Below, piece after piece: positions 36,726 through 46,449 of a stretch of 64,000 bases of DNA. Origin of the DNA: Rahnella sikkimica (GTDB lineage: Bacteria; Pseudomonadota; Gammaproteobacteria; Enterobacterales; Enterobacteriaceae); assembly GCF_002951615.1 (NCBI RefSeq), contig NZ_CP019062.1:186001-250000 (forward strand), in the 5' to 3' direction. The notes under the pieces were generated by a model. That model had not been told where the DNA came from, did not search any database, and saw only the letters and a program-made list of their open reading frames with translations. The translations under genes and the position numbers were made by a program. Every line of letters begins with the position of its first letter. Positions within the stretch are counted from its first letter, which is position 1.

Positions 36726-37211
36726 TCAGGCGGTGTCGGCCTGAAAAGGCGCGATGCCCATGCCCTGTTCCAGCGCCGGTAACCGCTGATGCAGGCGGAC
36801 GACGGCCTGTTCCACGGCGTCGCTCATCGGGTAATAAAACGCGACGACGTCCGGCTGAATGCCGATAAACGTGATTTGCGGGATATCCTCACGCAGCTGC
36901 TGCATGAGAAACGTCAGCGGCAAATTGTGGGTGGTCATCATGAACATTTCGCCGATGTCGCTTTCTTCGAGGGTGCGCATCTCGCCGGGCACCAGCCCCA
37001 TATCGGTGGCGTCCACGATCACCAGATGCGCCGGGCGCAGCTCGCGTAAATAGCCGATGTCGTTTTCCGGCGCGGCACCGCCGTCAACGACTGTCCAGCC
37101 GCTGAGCGGTTTTTCTGCGCACAGCTCTGCCAGCCGGGGGCCGGCACCGTCATCGCCCATCATGCTGTTGCCCACGCACAGCAGCGCGTAGCGGGAAGTG
37201 GAATCAGGCAT
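36726..37211 (-). CDS. hycI: HycE maturation endopeptidase HycI
   Basis: Protease that removes the C-terminal tail of the HycE precursor after nickel insertion. The protein has 161 aa (156 in E. coli). The metal-sensing residues are seen as Asp in GNSMMGDDGAGP, Asp in IVDATDMGL and His in MMTTHNLPL. The C-terminal part FIGIQPDVVAFYYPMS is conserved. Last gene of the hyc operon; it overlaps hycH by 8 bp. Confidence 0.96.
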   Translation of the reverse strand: MPDSTSRYALLCVGNSMMGDDGAGPRLAELCAEKPLSGWTVVDGGAAPENDIGYLRELRPAHLVIVDATDMGLVPGEMRTLEESDIGEMFMMTTHNLPLTFLMQQLREDIPQITFIGIQPDVVAFYYPMSDAVEQAVVRLHQRLPALEQGMGIAPFQADTA

Positions 37212-37683
37212 CGTATCTCCTGACCATCAGGTACATCGCGGGGTCGCTTTCGATTTGTCCGAGCAGGGCGATGAGCTGGTCGCTCCAGCCGTGCTGTTCT
37301 TCATTCATTTGCGGGCGGGCATCGCGCAGCGCCAGCGCCAGTAAATGGGTATGGCTGCTGTCGATATTGATTTCACCAAAACGCTGCACGCCTGCCAGTT
37401 TGCGGTAGGCTTCACCCTGTTCGGGCAGGCAACTGATCCATTGCTGGTAGCCGGTGAGCGGGCATTCGAGGCGGGATTTCAGGCAGTCGATGACCCCGAG
37501 GTGATGGCCGATCGCCAGGCTGTAATACACCACTTCCTGCACTTTCTGCGAACTGCGCTTTTGCGCACTTTTCTCGTCGACAAATTTGCTGCTCAGCGAG
37601 TAAAAAATCACTTTGTTCTTTTCGGCCTGATGACCGGAAAAAGGCTGATGCTGCGCGTAGCGCTGGTCGTTTCCTGAGGTCAT
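37204..37683 (-). CDS. hycH: Formate hydrogenlyase maturation protein HycH
   Basis: A 159-aa protein required for maturation or assembly of hydrogenase 3; its biochemical action is not known in detail. The core VVYYSLAIGHHLGVIDCL and the C-terminal MYLMVRRYD match E. coli HycH (136 aa). An N-terminal extension of about 23 residues (rich in Gln and His) is extra relative to E. coli. The ATG at 37683 overlaps the hycG stop (TGATG). Confidence 0.93.
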   Translation of the reverse strand: MTSGNDQRYAQHQPFSGHQAEKNKVIFYSLSSKFVDEKSAQKRSSQKVQEVVYYSLAIGHHLGVIDCLKSRLECPLTGYQQWISCLPEQGEAYRKLAGVQRFGEINIDSSHTHLLALALRDARPQMNEEQHGWSDQLIALLGQIESDPAMYLMVRRYDA

Positions 37684-38480
37684 CACAGGCGCACCTCCCC
37701 GCGCAGAACCTGCTGATAAATCTGTTGCAGGTTGCCGACAATTTCCGTGAGACGCAGGTCGCCGCGTTCACTGAGGTAGGTTGAAACGCGCTGCTCCACC
37801 GGTTGCAGGCCGGGCGCGGCCACGATATTCATAAACTCATCGGCAATCTGGCGGCCATAGCGGTAACCGGCCATGCGGCGCGCTTCGCGGTCAAGCAACA
37901 CGCGCAACGGTTGCGGCAGATCCGGATGGAGTAATTCCGCCGGAACCGCCGCGGCCTCGTCGTGCTGCTGGCCTTTGATTTTTTGATCCAGCAACCCGAG
38001 CGCCATCGCGAAGCCGTAAAGGGTCGCCGCCGGTGTCGGCGGACAGCCCGGAATATACACATCGACCGGTACGATTTTGTCGGTGCCGCCCCAGACGCAG
38101 TAAAGGTCGTGGAAAATGCCGCCGCTGTTGCCGCAGGCACCGTAAGAAATGCAGATTTTCGGATCCGGCGCGGAATCCCAGGCGCGCAGCGCGGGCATGC
38201 GCATGGCGCGGGTGACCGCGCCGGTGAACAGCAGAATGTCGGCGTGGCGCGGCGACGGCACGACTTTGATGCCAAAACGTTCGGCGTCGAACAGCGGTGA
38301 AATCGCCGCGAAAATCTCAATCTCGCAACCGTTGCAACCGCCGCAGTCCACGCGGTACACATAGGCGGAGCGGCGGATGCTATGCAGCAGGGTGGATTTC
38401 AGTTTTGCGATGCTTTCGTCAAGCGTGACGGGCACCGGCAGGCCATTTTCGTCACGCGGTGCCATCGGGTTATGACTCAT
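37683..38480 (-). CDS. hycG: Hydrogenase 3 small subunit HycG
   Basis: NuoB-like [4Fe-4S] small subunit of hydrogenase 3, which passes electrons to the nickel-iron site in HycE. The protein has 265 aa (255 in E. coli). The cluster ligands lie in [23 protein letters not shown] and IPGCPPTP. It overlaps hycF (ATGA) upstream and hycH downstream. Confidence 0.97.
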   Translation of the reverse strand: MSHNPMAPRDENGLPVPVTLDESIAKLKSTLLHSIRRSAYVYRVDCGGCNGCEIEIFAAISPLFDAERFGIKVVPSPRHADILLFTGAVTRAMRMPALRAWDSAPDPKICISYGACGNSGGIFHDLYCVWGGTDKIVPVDVYIPGCPPTPAATLYGFAMALGLLDQKIKGQQHDEAAAVPAELLHPDLPQPLRVLLDREARRMAGYRYGRQIADEFMNIVAAPGLQPVEQRVSTYLSERGDLRLTEIVGNLQQIYQQVLRGEVRL

Positions 38481-39034
38481 GAACGGGCCTCCGTGGTCAT
38501 ATGGCGGCCGATATCAATACGGTCGGTGGAAGAAAGGCTGTGCATTTTTTTGCACGACGGGCAGGTTTCGTACTGCACGCGGCGATCGGCGATTTGCCGG
38601 TCGCTCAGCGCCGCGCTTTCCTGCAACAGGCTGAGCGCGAAATCGATTTCCTTTTGCACGGCATAAGGTTTGCCGCATTCACGGCAGTGGCAAATGGGGA
38701 AATCCGCCGTTTCGTACAGGTCTTCTTTGCGCCAGACCGCCAGTTCAAATTCCTGCGACAGCGTAATGGCCGCCGTCGGGCAGACTTCTTCGCAGCGGGC
38801 GCAGAAAATGCAGCGGCCTAAAAACAACTGCCAGCGCAGGGTTTCGCCGTCTTCCGCCGTGGTCATGGTCAGCGCGTTTGACGGACAGGCGTTGGCGCAG
38901 GCTCCGCAGGCAATACATTGCTGCGCGGTGTACTGCGGCTTGCCGCGAAAATTCGGCGCAAGATCCAGCGGCGTAAACGGATAACCCACGGTGGCTGTGC
39001 CCGTTTTCAGCACTTTTTTAATCAGTTTCAGCAT
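38477..39034 (-). CDS. hycF: Hydrogenase 3 iron-sulfur subunit HycF
   Basis: NuoI-like protein with two [4Fe-4S] clusters, linking HycB to HycG. The protein has 185 aa (180 in E. coli). Cluster motifs are [12 protein letters not shown] and [12 protein letters not shown]; two further Cys pairs ([10 protein letters not shown] and CPSCKKMH) lie in the C-terminal third as a zinc-finger-like unit. The gene begins 15 bp after hycE. Confidence 0.96.
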   Translation of the reverse strand: MLKLIKKVLKTGTATVGYPFTPLDLAPNFRGKPQYTAQQCIACGACANACPSNALTMTTAEDGETLRWQLFLGRCIFCARCEEVCPTAAITLSQEFELAVWRKEDLYETADFPICHCRECGKPYAVQKEIDFALSLLQESAALSDRQIADRRVQYETCPSCKKMHSLSSTDRIDIGRHMTTEARS

Positions 39035-39049
39035 GATTTAAGTGATTCC

Positions 39050-40774
39050 TTAAAGCGGCGAATTTTTGCGTTCGATGCCGTAACGTTCGATCTCTTTGTA
39101 AGGCACGACAATGGTCGTTTTCTTACGCACATCCACCACGGTCATGCGGTCGGTGCAGGAATAACAAGGATCGAGGCTGCCGATGATCAGTGGGGCGTCG
39201 GACACCGTATTGCCGCGCAGCATGTAGCGCAGCGTCGGCCAGTTGGCGTAGGTCGCCGCACGGCAGCGCCAGCGGAACAGCTTCTGGTTGTCGCCGGTCA
39301 TGCTCCAGTGAATGTCATCGCCGCGCGGAGCTTCGGCAAAACCGAGGGCAAAGCGGTGCGGAATATAGGTAAATCCTTCCACCGCCAGCGGGCCGCCCGG
39401 CAGGCTTTGCAGGCCAAACTCGATCATATTCAGGGCGTTATAAACTTCGTGGATGCGGACTTTCAGGCGGGAATAGACGTCGTTGCCGGTTTCGCTGCAA
39501 ATTTCAAACGGCAGTTTGGCGTAACCGGCATAAGGATGATCCAGACGCATATCGCGGCGGTGACCGCTGCCGCGCACCATCGGGCCAACGTTACTGAAAT
39601 CACGCGCCACCTGCGGATCCAGAATGCCGACGCCGACGCTGCGCTGTTCGGTATTCGGCGTGCTGAGCAAAATATCCACCAGCTCATTGAGGTCACGGCG
39701 CATACTGCCCGCCAGCGCAATGGTCTGGATCATGTCGTCTTTTAAGATGTCGCGACGCATCCCGCCGATCAGGTTCATGCCGTAGGTTTTGCGTGCGCCG
39801 GTGAGGATTTCAGCCATTTTCATCGACTGTTCGCGGATGCGGAAAAACTGCATAAAGCCGGAGTCAAAACCGACGAAATGGCAGGCCAGCCCGAGGTTCA
39901 GCAAGTGGCTGTGCAGACGTTCCACTTCCAGCAAAATTGAGCGGATCATCTGGGCGCGTTCCGGCACCACAATCCCCATCGCATTTTCCACCGATGAGGT
40001 ATACGCCACGCTGTGGGTAAAGCCGCAGATGCCGCACACGCGGTCGGAAAGGAACGTGACTTCGTTATAGCCCATGCGGGTTTCGGCCAGTTTTTCCATG
40101 CCACGGTGGACGTAAAACAGGCGGTAGTCGGCGTCGATAATGTCTTCGCCATCGACAAACAGACGAAAATGTCCGGGTTCGTCAGACGTAACGTGCAGCG
40201 GACCAATCGGCACAATTTTGCTGCCTTCTTTGCTTTCTGAAATAAACGGATAGGTTTCGTCGTCGGTGGTCGGTGCCGGGCGCTGACGGTAATCCATTGA
40301 ATCTTTGCGCAGCGGATACAAATCCTCCGGCCAGTCATCCGGCAGCACCAGACGACGCTCGTCCGGCAGCCCGACCGGGCGCAAACCGTACATATCGCGG
40401 ACTTCGCGTTCGCCCCAGACCGCGGCGGGCACGCGCGGCGTCACGGACGGGAATTCCAGCGAAACCGGATCCACTTCGGCGCGCACGGTGATCCAGCACT
40501 TCACGCCTTTTTCCATCGACAGCACGTAATACAGCGCGTAGTTGCCGCACAACGTGCGTTCGTCATTGCCGAATAACACGGAAAGCCAGCCGCCCTGCTG
40601 GTAATACAACCACTCAACCACTTCCGGCAGCGCGTTCAGCTTAATGGTCACCGTCGCCTGCGTATCGGTCTGCCATTCGCTGCCTAAAATGGCCGCCGGG
40701 AACTGCTTCGCCAGCGCGGCAAGATAATGTTTGCCGACCGGGTTTTGATTTAATGCGGTATTGAACTCACTCAT
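39050..40774 (-). CDS. hycE: Hydrogenase 3 large subunit HycE
   Basis: Catalytic nickel-iron subunit that reduces protons to hydrogen. The 574-aa precursor (569 in E. coli) has a NuoC-like N-terminal domain (about 1-170) and a NuoD-like domain. Nickel ligands are Cys247 and Cys250 in RVCGICGFTHS and Cys537 and Cys540 in DPCYSCTDR. HycI should cut after Arg543, removing the last 31 residues (MTVVDVRKK...KNSPL), a tail nearly identical to that of E. coli. Fourth structural gene of the hyc operon. Confidence 0.98.
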   Translation of the reverse strand: MSEFNTALNQNPVGKHYLAALAKQFPAAILGSEWQTDTQATVTIKLNALPEVVEWLYYQQGGWLSVLFGNDERTLCGNYALYYVLSMEKGVKCWITVRAEVDPVSLEFPSVTPRVPAAVWGEREVRDMYGLRPVGLPDERRLVLPDDWPEDLYPLRKDSMDYRQRPAPTTDDETYPFISESKEGSKIVPIGPLHVTSDEPGHFRLFVDGEDIIDADYRLFYVHRGMEKLAETRMGYNEVTFLSDRVCGICGFTHSVAYTSSVENAMGIVVPERAQMIRSILLEVERLHSHLLNLGLACHFVGFDSGFMQFFRIREQSMKMAEILTGARKTYGMNLIGGMRRDILKDDMIQTIALAGSMRRDLNELVDILLSTPNTEQRSVGVGILDPQVARDFSNVGPMVRGSGHRRDMRLDHPYAGYAKLPFEICSETGNDVYSRLKVRIHEVYNALNMIEFGLQSLPGGPLAVEGFTYIPHRFALGFAEAPRGDDIHWSMTGDNQKLFRWRCRAATYANWPTLRYMLRGNTVSDAPLIIGSLDPCYSCTDRMTVVDVRKKTTIVVPYKEIERYGIERKNSPL

Positions 40775-40818
40775 TGCAAAGCCTCTTCCCGCCGTGGCGG
40801 GATAAGAAAAATGTCAGG

Positions 40819-41772
40819 TCAGCCTGCGACCAGCCAGGAAACCAGCGCCAGAAATGCCAGCCCGAAGCCCGCCCATGTGGTGCGGGACGTTTTGAGAAAA
40901 CGCAGACGCGCGACGCTGTTCTCCACAAGCGCCACCAGAAAAACGGCGATCAGCAGTTTCACCAGGCTCAGCACCCCGGCAATCAGCAATGCCAGCGGCG
41001 TGATGTGTTCTGCCATCCCGAACGGGAAGAACAGGCCGAGAAACAGCTGCAACACCACCAGCTGTTTCAGGCTGATGCCGATTTTCAGCACGCCCAGCGC
41101 GGCACCGGAATATTCCGTCAGCGGGCCTTCCTGCAATTCCTGCTCGGCTTCGGCCATATCAAACGGCAACTTGCCCATTTCGATATAGGTGGCAAACGCG
41201 CAGGCCAGACCGGCCAGAATCAGCGTCAGGGAAGATGACACCGGCCAGTGCAGCACGCGGGCAGAAATCGCGCCCAGCGAGGTGGAACCGGCCACCAGCG
41301 CAGCGACCCACAGGCCGAGCAACAGAATCGGTTCGACCAGCACGCCCAACACCGCTTCACGGCTGGCACCGAGGCCGGTGAACGTGCTGCCGGTATCCAG
41401 CCCGGCGATGGCAAACACGAAGCGCACCACGGCAAACAGATAAATCACGGTAATCAGGTCACCCGCTGCGCCCATCGGCGAAGCCAGTGTCACCACCGGC
41501 AGCGCGGTGGCGATGACCAGCAATCCGCCGGTCAGCAGGTACGGCATACTGCGAAACGCCGGGCCGGACGCCGCCGGTGCCACACTCTGGCGTTTGAGTA
41601 ATTTGGCGATATCACGGTATTCCTGTAATACCCCCGGCCCGCGCCGGTTGTGCATCCGGGCGCGCATGACGCGGCTGAATCCGGCAAACAGCGGAGCCAC
41701 CGCCAGCAGCGCGACGGCCTGAATCAGCGCCAGCGGCCACAGAGAACTGTTCAGCAAAAAGGGAAAATTCAT
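40819..41772 (-). CDS. hycD: Hydrogenase 3 membrane subunit HycD
   Basis: NuoH-like inner-membrane subunit that anchors the soluble arm. It is 317 aa from the ATG at 41772, preceded by GAGGAA (307 in E. coli); the frame is open upstream into hycC. About eight hydrophobic helices; family marks RRGPGVLQEYRDIAKLLKR, RFVFAIAGLDTGSTFTGLGASRE and KLPFDMAEAEQELQEGP are present. Confidence 0.96.
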   Translation of the reverse strand: MNFPFLLNSSLWPLALIQAVALLAVAPLFAGFSRVMRARMHNRRGPGVLQEYRDIAKLLKRQSVAPAASGPAFRSMPYLLTGGLLVIATALPVVTLASPMGAAGDLITVIYLFAVVRFVFAIAGLDTGSTFTGLGASREAVLGVLVEPILLLGLWVAALVAGSTSLGAISARVLHWPVSSSLTLILAGLACAFATYIEMGKLPFDMAEAEQELQEGPLTEYSGAALGVLKIGISLKQLVVLQLFLGLFFPFGMAEHITPLALLIAGVLSLVKLLIAVFLVALVENSVARLRFLKTSRTTWAGFGLAFLALVSWLVAG

Positions 41773-41782
41773 AGTCAGTTCC

Positions 41783-43690
41783 TCAGGCAAAAGCCACGAC
41801 CAGCAACACGGCCAGTTCGATGAAAGCCAGACGACGGCAGAAAGCCCCAAGCCAGCCCTGATGCAGCGTGCTCACCAGTTTGGCGGGCATGACGTGCTGG
41901 CGCAGACGGTACAGCGGGCCGAACATCACGCGCAGCGGCTGGGTAAAGCCGGTCGCGGTGACCACCATGTCAGCGGAATGCCCGTAACCACAGGCCCAGG
42001 CCTCGCCGCGCAGGCGGTTTGGCAGACGGGCTCCGCGCAGAACGGCGGCGATAATCCACGGCAGTAACGGCATCCCTAAAAGCAGGAGTGCCACCATCGG
42101 GGCGGAAACGGCGGAGGTTGCGGAGAACACCGCGCCGTGCTGTGCGGCCTGGAGAACCGGCGCATTCAGAACGGACGCGGCAACGGCGGCGAAGTGCGGA
42201 ATAATCCACGACGAGGCGACACCGAAAACGATGCACAGCATTGCCAGCAAAACGCTGCTCAGCGTCATCGCCAGCGGCGCGGGCGTGGCCTCTTCTGCTG
42301 CCTTGCTGCGCGGTGCGCCAAGGAACGTCACGCCGAACACTTTTGCCACGCACATCAGCGCCAGCGCGCCGGTAAGCGCCAGACCCACCGCCAGCAGCGG
42401 GCCGAGCAGACGTGCGATAAACAGCGGCGCGGCGCTCAGCTGGAACAGCGACTGATACAGCAGCCATTCGCTGGCAAAGCCGTTAAGCGGCGGCAGCGCG
42501 GCCATCGACATCAGTGCGACAAGCATCGCCACGGCGGTCCACGGCATCAGACGGGCGATACCGCCGAGCTTTTCCATATCCTTTATGCCGGTCTGCATTT
42601 CGATTTCACCGGCACCGAGGAACAGCGCGGTTTTAAACAGGCCGTGGTTGAACAGATGGAACAATCCGGCCAGCAACGCCAGCGCCGCCAGTTCCGGCAG
42701 ATTCAGCGCCACACCGGTCATTGCACCGCCGACGCCGAGCAGAATAATCCCGACGTTTTCCAGCGTGTGATAGGCCAGCAGACGGCGGATATCGTGCTCC
42801 ATCAGCGCGTAAAGCCCGCCAATAAACGCGGTCAGGATTGCCAGCAACAACACCATCAGGCCCCACCAGAGTGGCGGTGCGCCGAGCAAATCCAGACCGA
42901 CTTTTACGATGCCAATAATGCCGATTTTCATCAGCACGGAAGAGAACAGGGCTGCGGCATGTGCCGGTGCGCTGGAGTGTGACTGCGGCACCCAGGCGTG
43001 CAGCGGAATAATCCCCGCATAAAGCCCGAAGCCCGCCAGCGCCAGCAGGAAGGCCAGCGATTTTGCGCCCGCCGGGAAGGCCGTGTGGCGCAGAACGTCA
43101 AAATCCAGACTGCCGCTGACGTGATGCAAAACCGTGAACGCCAGAATCAGGCAAACCGTGCCAAGGCGGCCCGATAAAAACTGATTCAGACCGGCACGAC
43201 GGCTTTTCACATCGTCGGTTTGGACGATCAGGAAGTAGGCGCACAGCGCCGCCAGTTCCATCATTACCAGTAGTTCAATGGCGTTATTCGCGACCGCCGC
43301 CGCCGTCAGCGCCGCCATCAGTAAATGACACAGCAGGCCGGTGCGGCTGCGTTTACGGGATGTTGTCCCCGCCAGCCACGCGCAGGCGTACAGACTGCAA
43401 AACAGCGCCGTGACTGACATCGCCAGCAATAACACTCCGTTCAGCGGGCTGAATTCAGCAGTGAACGGCAACACCGGCAGAGCCACGGCCTGCACTGCGC
43501 CGCCACGGTGAACTATTTCGAAAGCGGCAACGATGACCGCCGCAGAAGCCACCATGCCGCCCAGCCCTGAAATCAGGCCGCTGAGCCGTGCGGCGGCAGA
43601 AAATACCCCGCCCGCCACGCCGCTCACCAGCCAGATAAGCAGTGCCAGCGCCAGCAACGAGGCCGGTTCTAAAGCAAACAAAGCCATCAT
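41783..43690 (-). CDS. hycC: Hydrogenase 3 membrane subunit HycC
   Basis: NuoL/MrpA-like antiporter-type membrane subunit. The protein has 635 aa (608 in E. coli) with about fifteen hydrophobic segments. Antiporter-family signatures are VPQSHSSAPAHAAALFSSVLMKIGIIGI, split around the discontinuous helix near residue 220-245, LLAYHTLENVGII and [20 protein letters not shown] with the conserved Lys. It starts within the hycB stop (ATGATG overlap). Confidence 0.97.
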   Translation of the reverse strand: MMALFALEPASLLALALLIWLVSGVAGGVFSAAARLSGLISGLGGMVASAAVIVAAFEIVHRGGAVQAVALPVLPFTAEFSPLNGVLLLAMSVTALFCSLYACAWLAGTTSRKRSRTGLLCHLLMAALTAAAVANNAIELLVMMELAALCAYFLIVQTDDVKSRRAGLNQFLSGRLGTVCLILAFTVLHHVSGSLDFDVLRHTAFPAGAKSLAFLLALAGFGLYAGIIPLHAWVPQSHSSAPAHAAALFSSVLMKIGIIGIVKVGLDLLGAPPLWWGLMVLLLAILTAFIGGLYALMEHDIRRLLAYHTLENVGIILLGVGGAMTGVALNLPELAALALLAGLFHLFNHGLFKTALFLGAGEIEMQTGIKDMEKLGGIARLMPWTAVAMLVALMSMAALPPLNGFASEWLLYQSLFQLSAAPLFIARLLGPLLAVGLALTGALALMCVAKVFGVTFLGAPRSKAAEEATPAPLAMTLSSVLLAMLCIVFGVASSWIIPHFAAVAASVLNAPVLQAAQHGAVFSATSAVSAPMVALLLLGMPLLPWIIAAVLRGARLPNRLRGEAWACGYGHSADMVVTATGFTQPLRVMFGPLYRLRQHVMPAKLVSTLHQGWLGAFCRRLAFIELAVLLVVAFA

Positions 43691-44316
43691 GATTTGGCCC
43701 CCGCGTCAGGCGTGGTGAAGGTGGAATAAGCCGCAGGGAACGCGTTCATCGCATTCAGGCGTTTTTGCTGGCTGCTGTGTTCGGCCAGACCGGCGGTTAC
43801 CAGCGTGATGGCCTGCGTCGGGCAGGTTTTGATGCACGCCGGTCCGTCCGGACTGAAACTGCATAAATCGCATTTCACCGCCACGGCGCGTAATCCGGGC
43901 ACGCAATCCAGGAACGGGCTGACGGCGCGCGGCGCACGCGGGGCGGGCAGCGCTTTTGAGGTATTACAGTTGCGCGGAATATCCACCGGTGTGCTGCCGG
44001 AAAAGGTGATCGCGCCAAACGGGCAGGCAATCCCGCACAGTTTGCAGCTCACGCACAGGCTTTCGTTGAGATGAATGGCCTCGTCCTGACGGGTAATGGC
44101 ATTGACCGGGCACACCTGCGCGCACGGGGCATCTTCACACTGGTGGCACATGACCGGCGCGGAATCCAGCCGGTTGCGCATCACCTGCAAACGGGGCGCA
44201 GACTGCAAGCCGTGCAGCTGATGTTCCTGCGAACAGCTGGCCATACAAGTGTTGCAGCCGATACACAGCTTCGGATCGGCGATCACATATTGATTCATGG
44301 CGGCGATGCAACTCAT
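43687..44316 (-). CDS. hycB: Formate hydrogenlyase electron-transfer subunit HycB
   Basis: Polyferredoxin that carries electrons from FdhF to the hydrogenase arm. The protein has 209 aa. Four cluster motifs are seen: CIGCNTCMASC, CHQCEDAPCAQVC, CVSCKLCGIACP and CDLC...CIKTCP. The start at 44316 is supported by AAGGAG seven bases upstream; E. coli HycB (203 aa) aligns from the sixth codon later (44298), so the native start could be either. Confidence 0.96.
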   Translation of the reverse strand: MSCIAAMNQYVIADPKLCIGCNTCMASCSQEHQLHGLQSAPRLQVMRNRLDSAPVMCHQCEDAPCAQVCPVNAITRQDEAIHLNESLCVSCKLCGIACPFGAITFSGSTPVDIPRNCNTSKALPAPRAPRAVSPFLDCVPGLRAVAVKCDLCSFSPDGPACIKTCPTQAITLVTAGLAEHSSQQKRLNAMNAFPAAYSTFTTPDAGAKS

Positions 44317-44330
44317 GAAGTCTCCTTTTC

Positions 44331-44386
44331 ATTTCGTCAAAGGTGACGAAATCGGCACTTAAATTGACATTTCGACACTTATGTCG
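44331..44386. promoter_or_regulatory. Operator-like palindromes between hycA and hycB
   Basis: A perfect inverted repeat ATTTCGTCA-AAGG-TGACGAAAT (44331-44352) is followed by CGACA-CTTA-TGTCG (44373-44386) in the 157-bp hycA-hycB gap. FhlA is known to bind in this gap in E. coli, so these are probable FhlA sites. Confidence 0.6.
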
Positions 44387-44473
44387 GAATTAATCCCCGT
44401 AAAAACCGGCACTCACACGACGCGGGAAAATATTTCCGTCAGACCGGCGCAATAATGTATTTCTGACTATGAA

Positions 44474-44941
44474 TCAGGCGCGGCTAAGTAATTTTTCTAA
44501 TTGCGCCTGAATAGGCTGATTGCTGTGCAGGGAGTCGTAAATACACTGATAGATAGCGGAAATCTTATTCAAATAATGCTCCAGAACGGCGTTTTTATCG
44601 TGGATATCCACGGTGCCGTCGATCCTGCCTTCTTCACTCAGTGCGGCGTGGGCAAAGGTTTTGAATTCAGGCTCTTCGCCGCTGTGCGCCATGTTCAGGC
44701 TGTACACGATGTCCTGACTGTAAAAGTCATCGCTCAGGTGAATGCTGACGGTGAAATGATTGAACAGTGTGAAGCGGATATCCTGATCTTCACCACAGCA
44801 AAACTCGTGATTAATCTTCTTATTTGAATGGGTTACCGCCTGGATCAGGCTGTTCTGGTAAGTGCGCCACTGTGATTTCAGATGGCTGTTTTTGCTGGCA
44901 ATATAGTCAGCCTTCGTGGTCAATTTGCTGAGAGTGCTCAT
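44474..44941 (-). CDS. hycA: Formate hydrogenlyase repressor HycA
   Basis: Small protein that counteracts FhlA activation of the hyc and hyp operons. It is 155 aa from the ATG at 44941 (153 in E. coli); the frame extends 12 codons upstream. Conserved pieces are KADYIAS near the N-terminus, FNHFTVSIHLSDDFYSQDI in the middle and AVLEHYLNKISAIYQ toward the end. No DNA-binding motif is evident, in line with action on FhlA itself. First gene of the hyc operon. Confidence 0.92.
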   Translation of the reverse strand: MSTLSKLTTKADYIASKNSHLKSQWRTYQNSLIQAVTHSNKKINHEFCCGEDQDIRFTLFNHFTVSIHLSDDFYSQDIVYSLNMAHSGEEPEFKTFAHAALSEEGRIDGTVDIHDKNAVLEHYLNKISAIYQCIYDSLHSNQPIQAQLEKLLSRA

Positions 44942-45025
44942 GTCATTACCCGTTATTGTGTTGTGCGTGAGTGTCATTTTTCATCGCCCCGTGACGACAA
45001 AAAAATGGCGCATAACCCTCTAGGG

Positions 45026-45040
45026 GCATAAAGCGTGCCA
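45026..45040 (-). promoter_or_regulatory. Sigma-54 promoter of the hyc operon
   Basis: The minus strand reads TGGCAC-GCTTT-ATGC, a perfect -24 element with GC at -12 in the correct spacing, 85 bp before the hycA start. Confidence 0.75.
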
Positions 45041-45130
45041 GTTCCGATAATTATTTTATTAATGATTTTAAATCATGTGTTTAGGTTATTTTCTGCCAGT
45101 TTGGGAATCAGGGCAGATCACTCAATGATG

Positions 45131-45163
45131 TGTCGATGACACCTTATTTCGACAGATATGACG
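45131..45163. promoter_or_regulatory. Shared FhlA activator region between hyc and hyp
   Basis: TGTCGATGACA (45131-45141) and CGACA-GATA-TGACG (45150-45163) form a cluster of TGTCG/CGACA half-sites between the divergent sigma-54 promoters of hycA and hypA. One set of sites could serve both. Confidence 0.6.
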
Positions 45164-45215
45164 CACTAATTCCGTCACCGGGAAAGTCCGGGTATTTAAT
45201 AAGCGTGATGAACTC

Positions 45216-45231
45216 TGGCATTAATATTGCA
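45216..45231 (+). promoter_or_regulatory. Sigma-54 promoter of the hyp operon
   Basis: TGGCAT-TAATA-TTGCA matches the sigma-54 consensus fully, 38 bp before the hypA start. Confidence 0.85.
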
Positions 45232-45268
45232 AAAGCCCTTTTATCTGACTCCATCGGGAGGGGAAATT

Positions 45269-45613
45269 ATGCACGAAATAACGCTGTGCCAGAATGCCGT
45301 GGAAATAATGCAGGAATTTGGCCAGCAAAATAATGCGCGGCGAATAACCGCCGTGTGGATGGAAATTGGGGCATTTTCCTGCGTCGAGCCGGAAGCACTG
45401 CAATTTTGTTTTGAGCTGGCGTGCCGGGAAACACTGGCGGAAGGCTGCGTGTTGCACCTCGATACGCCCGCGGCGCAAAGCCGGTGCCTCGATTGCCAGA
45501 AAGATATCCGTCTGTTCCGCCCTGACGTATTGCTTTGCCCGGAATGCGGCGGCCGCAATGTGCGGGTGATCGCTGACGACGGCATGAAAATCAAACGTAT
45601 TGAAATCGAATAA
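45269..45613 (+). CDS. hypA: Hydrogenase nickel-insertion protein HypA
   Basis: Delivers nickel to the hydrogenase 3 large subunit with HypB. It is 114 aa (116 in E. coli) from the ATG at 45269, which follows GGGAGGGG. The N-terminal MHE holds the nickel-binding His2, and the zinc site consists of CLDC and CPECGG. First gene of hypABCDE behind a sigma-54 promoter. Confidence 0.96.
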   Translation: MHEITLCQNAVEIMQEFGQQNNARRITAVWMEIGAFSCVEPEALQFCFELACRETLAEGCVLHLDTPAAQSRCLDCQKDIRLFRPDVLLCPECGGRNVRVIADDGMKIKRIEIE

Positions 45614-45642
45614 CGGGTATCCGTAAACCCGGGGAGAAAACT

Positions 45643-46449
45643 ATGTGCAGTACCTGCGGTTGTGCCAGCGGCGAGCTTCGGATTGAAGGCGTCAGCAGTG
45701 AGCATTCTCACAATGAACATTCTCATCACGATCATTCTCATCATGAACATTCGCATCCACACGAACACGGCCATTCGCACGGTTTGCCGTTTGCGCCGCG
45801 CCGGCTGGTGGATATCGAAAGGGATGTGCTGGCGAAGAACAATCATATTGCCGCGCATAACCGCGAACATTTTGCGCAGGCCGCCATTCTGGCGCTGAAT
45901 CTGGTGTCCAGCCCCGGTTCCGGTAAAACGACGCTGCTGACCAGCACACTGACCCGCCTCGCGCCGTATTTCGACTGCGCGGTGGTGGAAGGCGATCAGC
46001 AAACCACTAACGATGCTGACCGTATCCGCGCGACCGGCGTGCCGGCGATTCAGGTGAATACCGGCAAAGGTTGCCATCTGGATGCGCAGATGGTGCATGA
46101 CGCGGTACATCAGCTGTCGCCGAACAATAACAGCCTGCTGTTTATTGAAAACGTCGGCAATCTGGTGTGTCCGGCCAGTTTTGATCTCGGCGAACGGCAT
46201 AAAGTGGCGGTGCTTTCCGTCACCGAAGGCGAAGACAAACCGCTGAAATATCCGCATATGTTTGCGGCCTCACGCCTGATGATCCTCAATAAAATCGACC
46301 TGCTGCCGTACGTCAGTTTTGACGTCGAAACCTGCATCGCCAACGCGCGGCAGGTGAATCCGGAGATTGAAGTAATCCGCCTTTCTGCCACCACCGGCGA
46401 AGGCATGGACGAGTGGCTGGCGTGGCTGGAGCAGCAGCGATGTGCATAG
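45643..46449 (+). CDS. hypB: Hydrogenase nickel GTPase HypB
   Basis: GTPase that drives nickel insertion. The protein has 268 aa (290 in E. coli). The N-terminal high-affinity nickel site is MCSTCGC (Cys2, Cys5, Cys7); a histidine-rich stretch at about residues 20-46 (HSH/HDH/HEH repeats) could store nickel. The GTPase domain has GSGKTT (P-loop), VVEGDQQT, the metal-site Cys-His in [16 protein letters not shown] and NKIDLLPY. It overlaps hypC by 10 bp. Confidence 0.97.
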   Translation: MCSTCGCASGELRIEGVSSEHSHNEHSHHDHSHHEHSHPHEHGHSHGLPFAPRRLVDIERDVLAKNNHIAAHNREHFAQAAILALNLVSSPGSGKTTLLTSTLTRLAPYFDCAVVEGDQQTTNDADRIRATGVPAIQVNTGKGCHLDAQMVHDAVHQLSPNNNSLLFIENVGNLVCPASFDLGERHKVAVLSVTEGEDKPLKYPHMFAASRLMILNKIDLLPYVSFDVETCIANARQVNPEIEVIRLSATTGEGMDEWLAWLEQQRCA

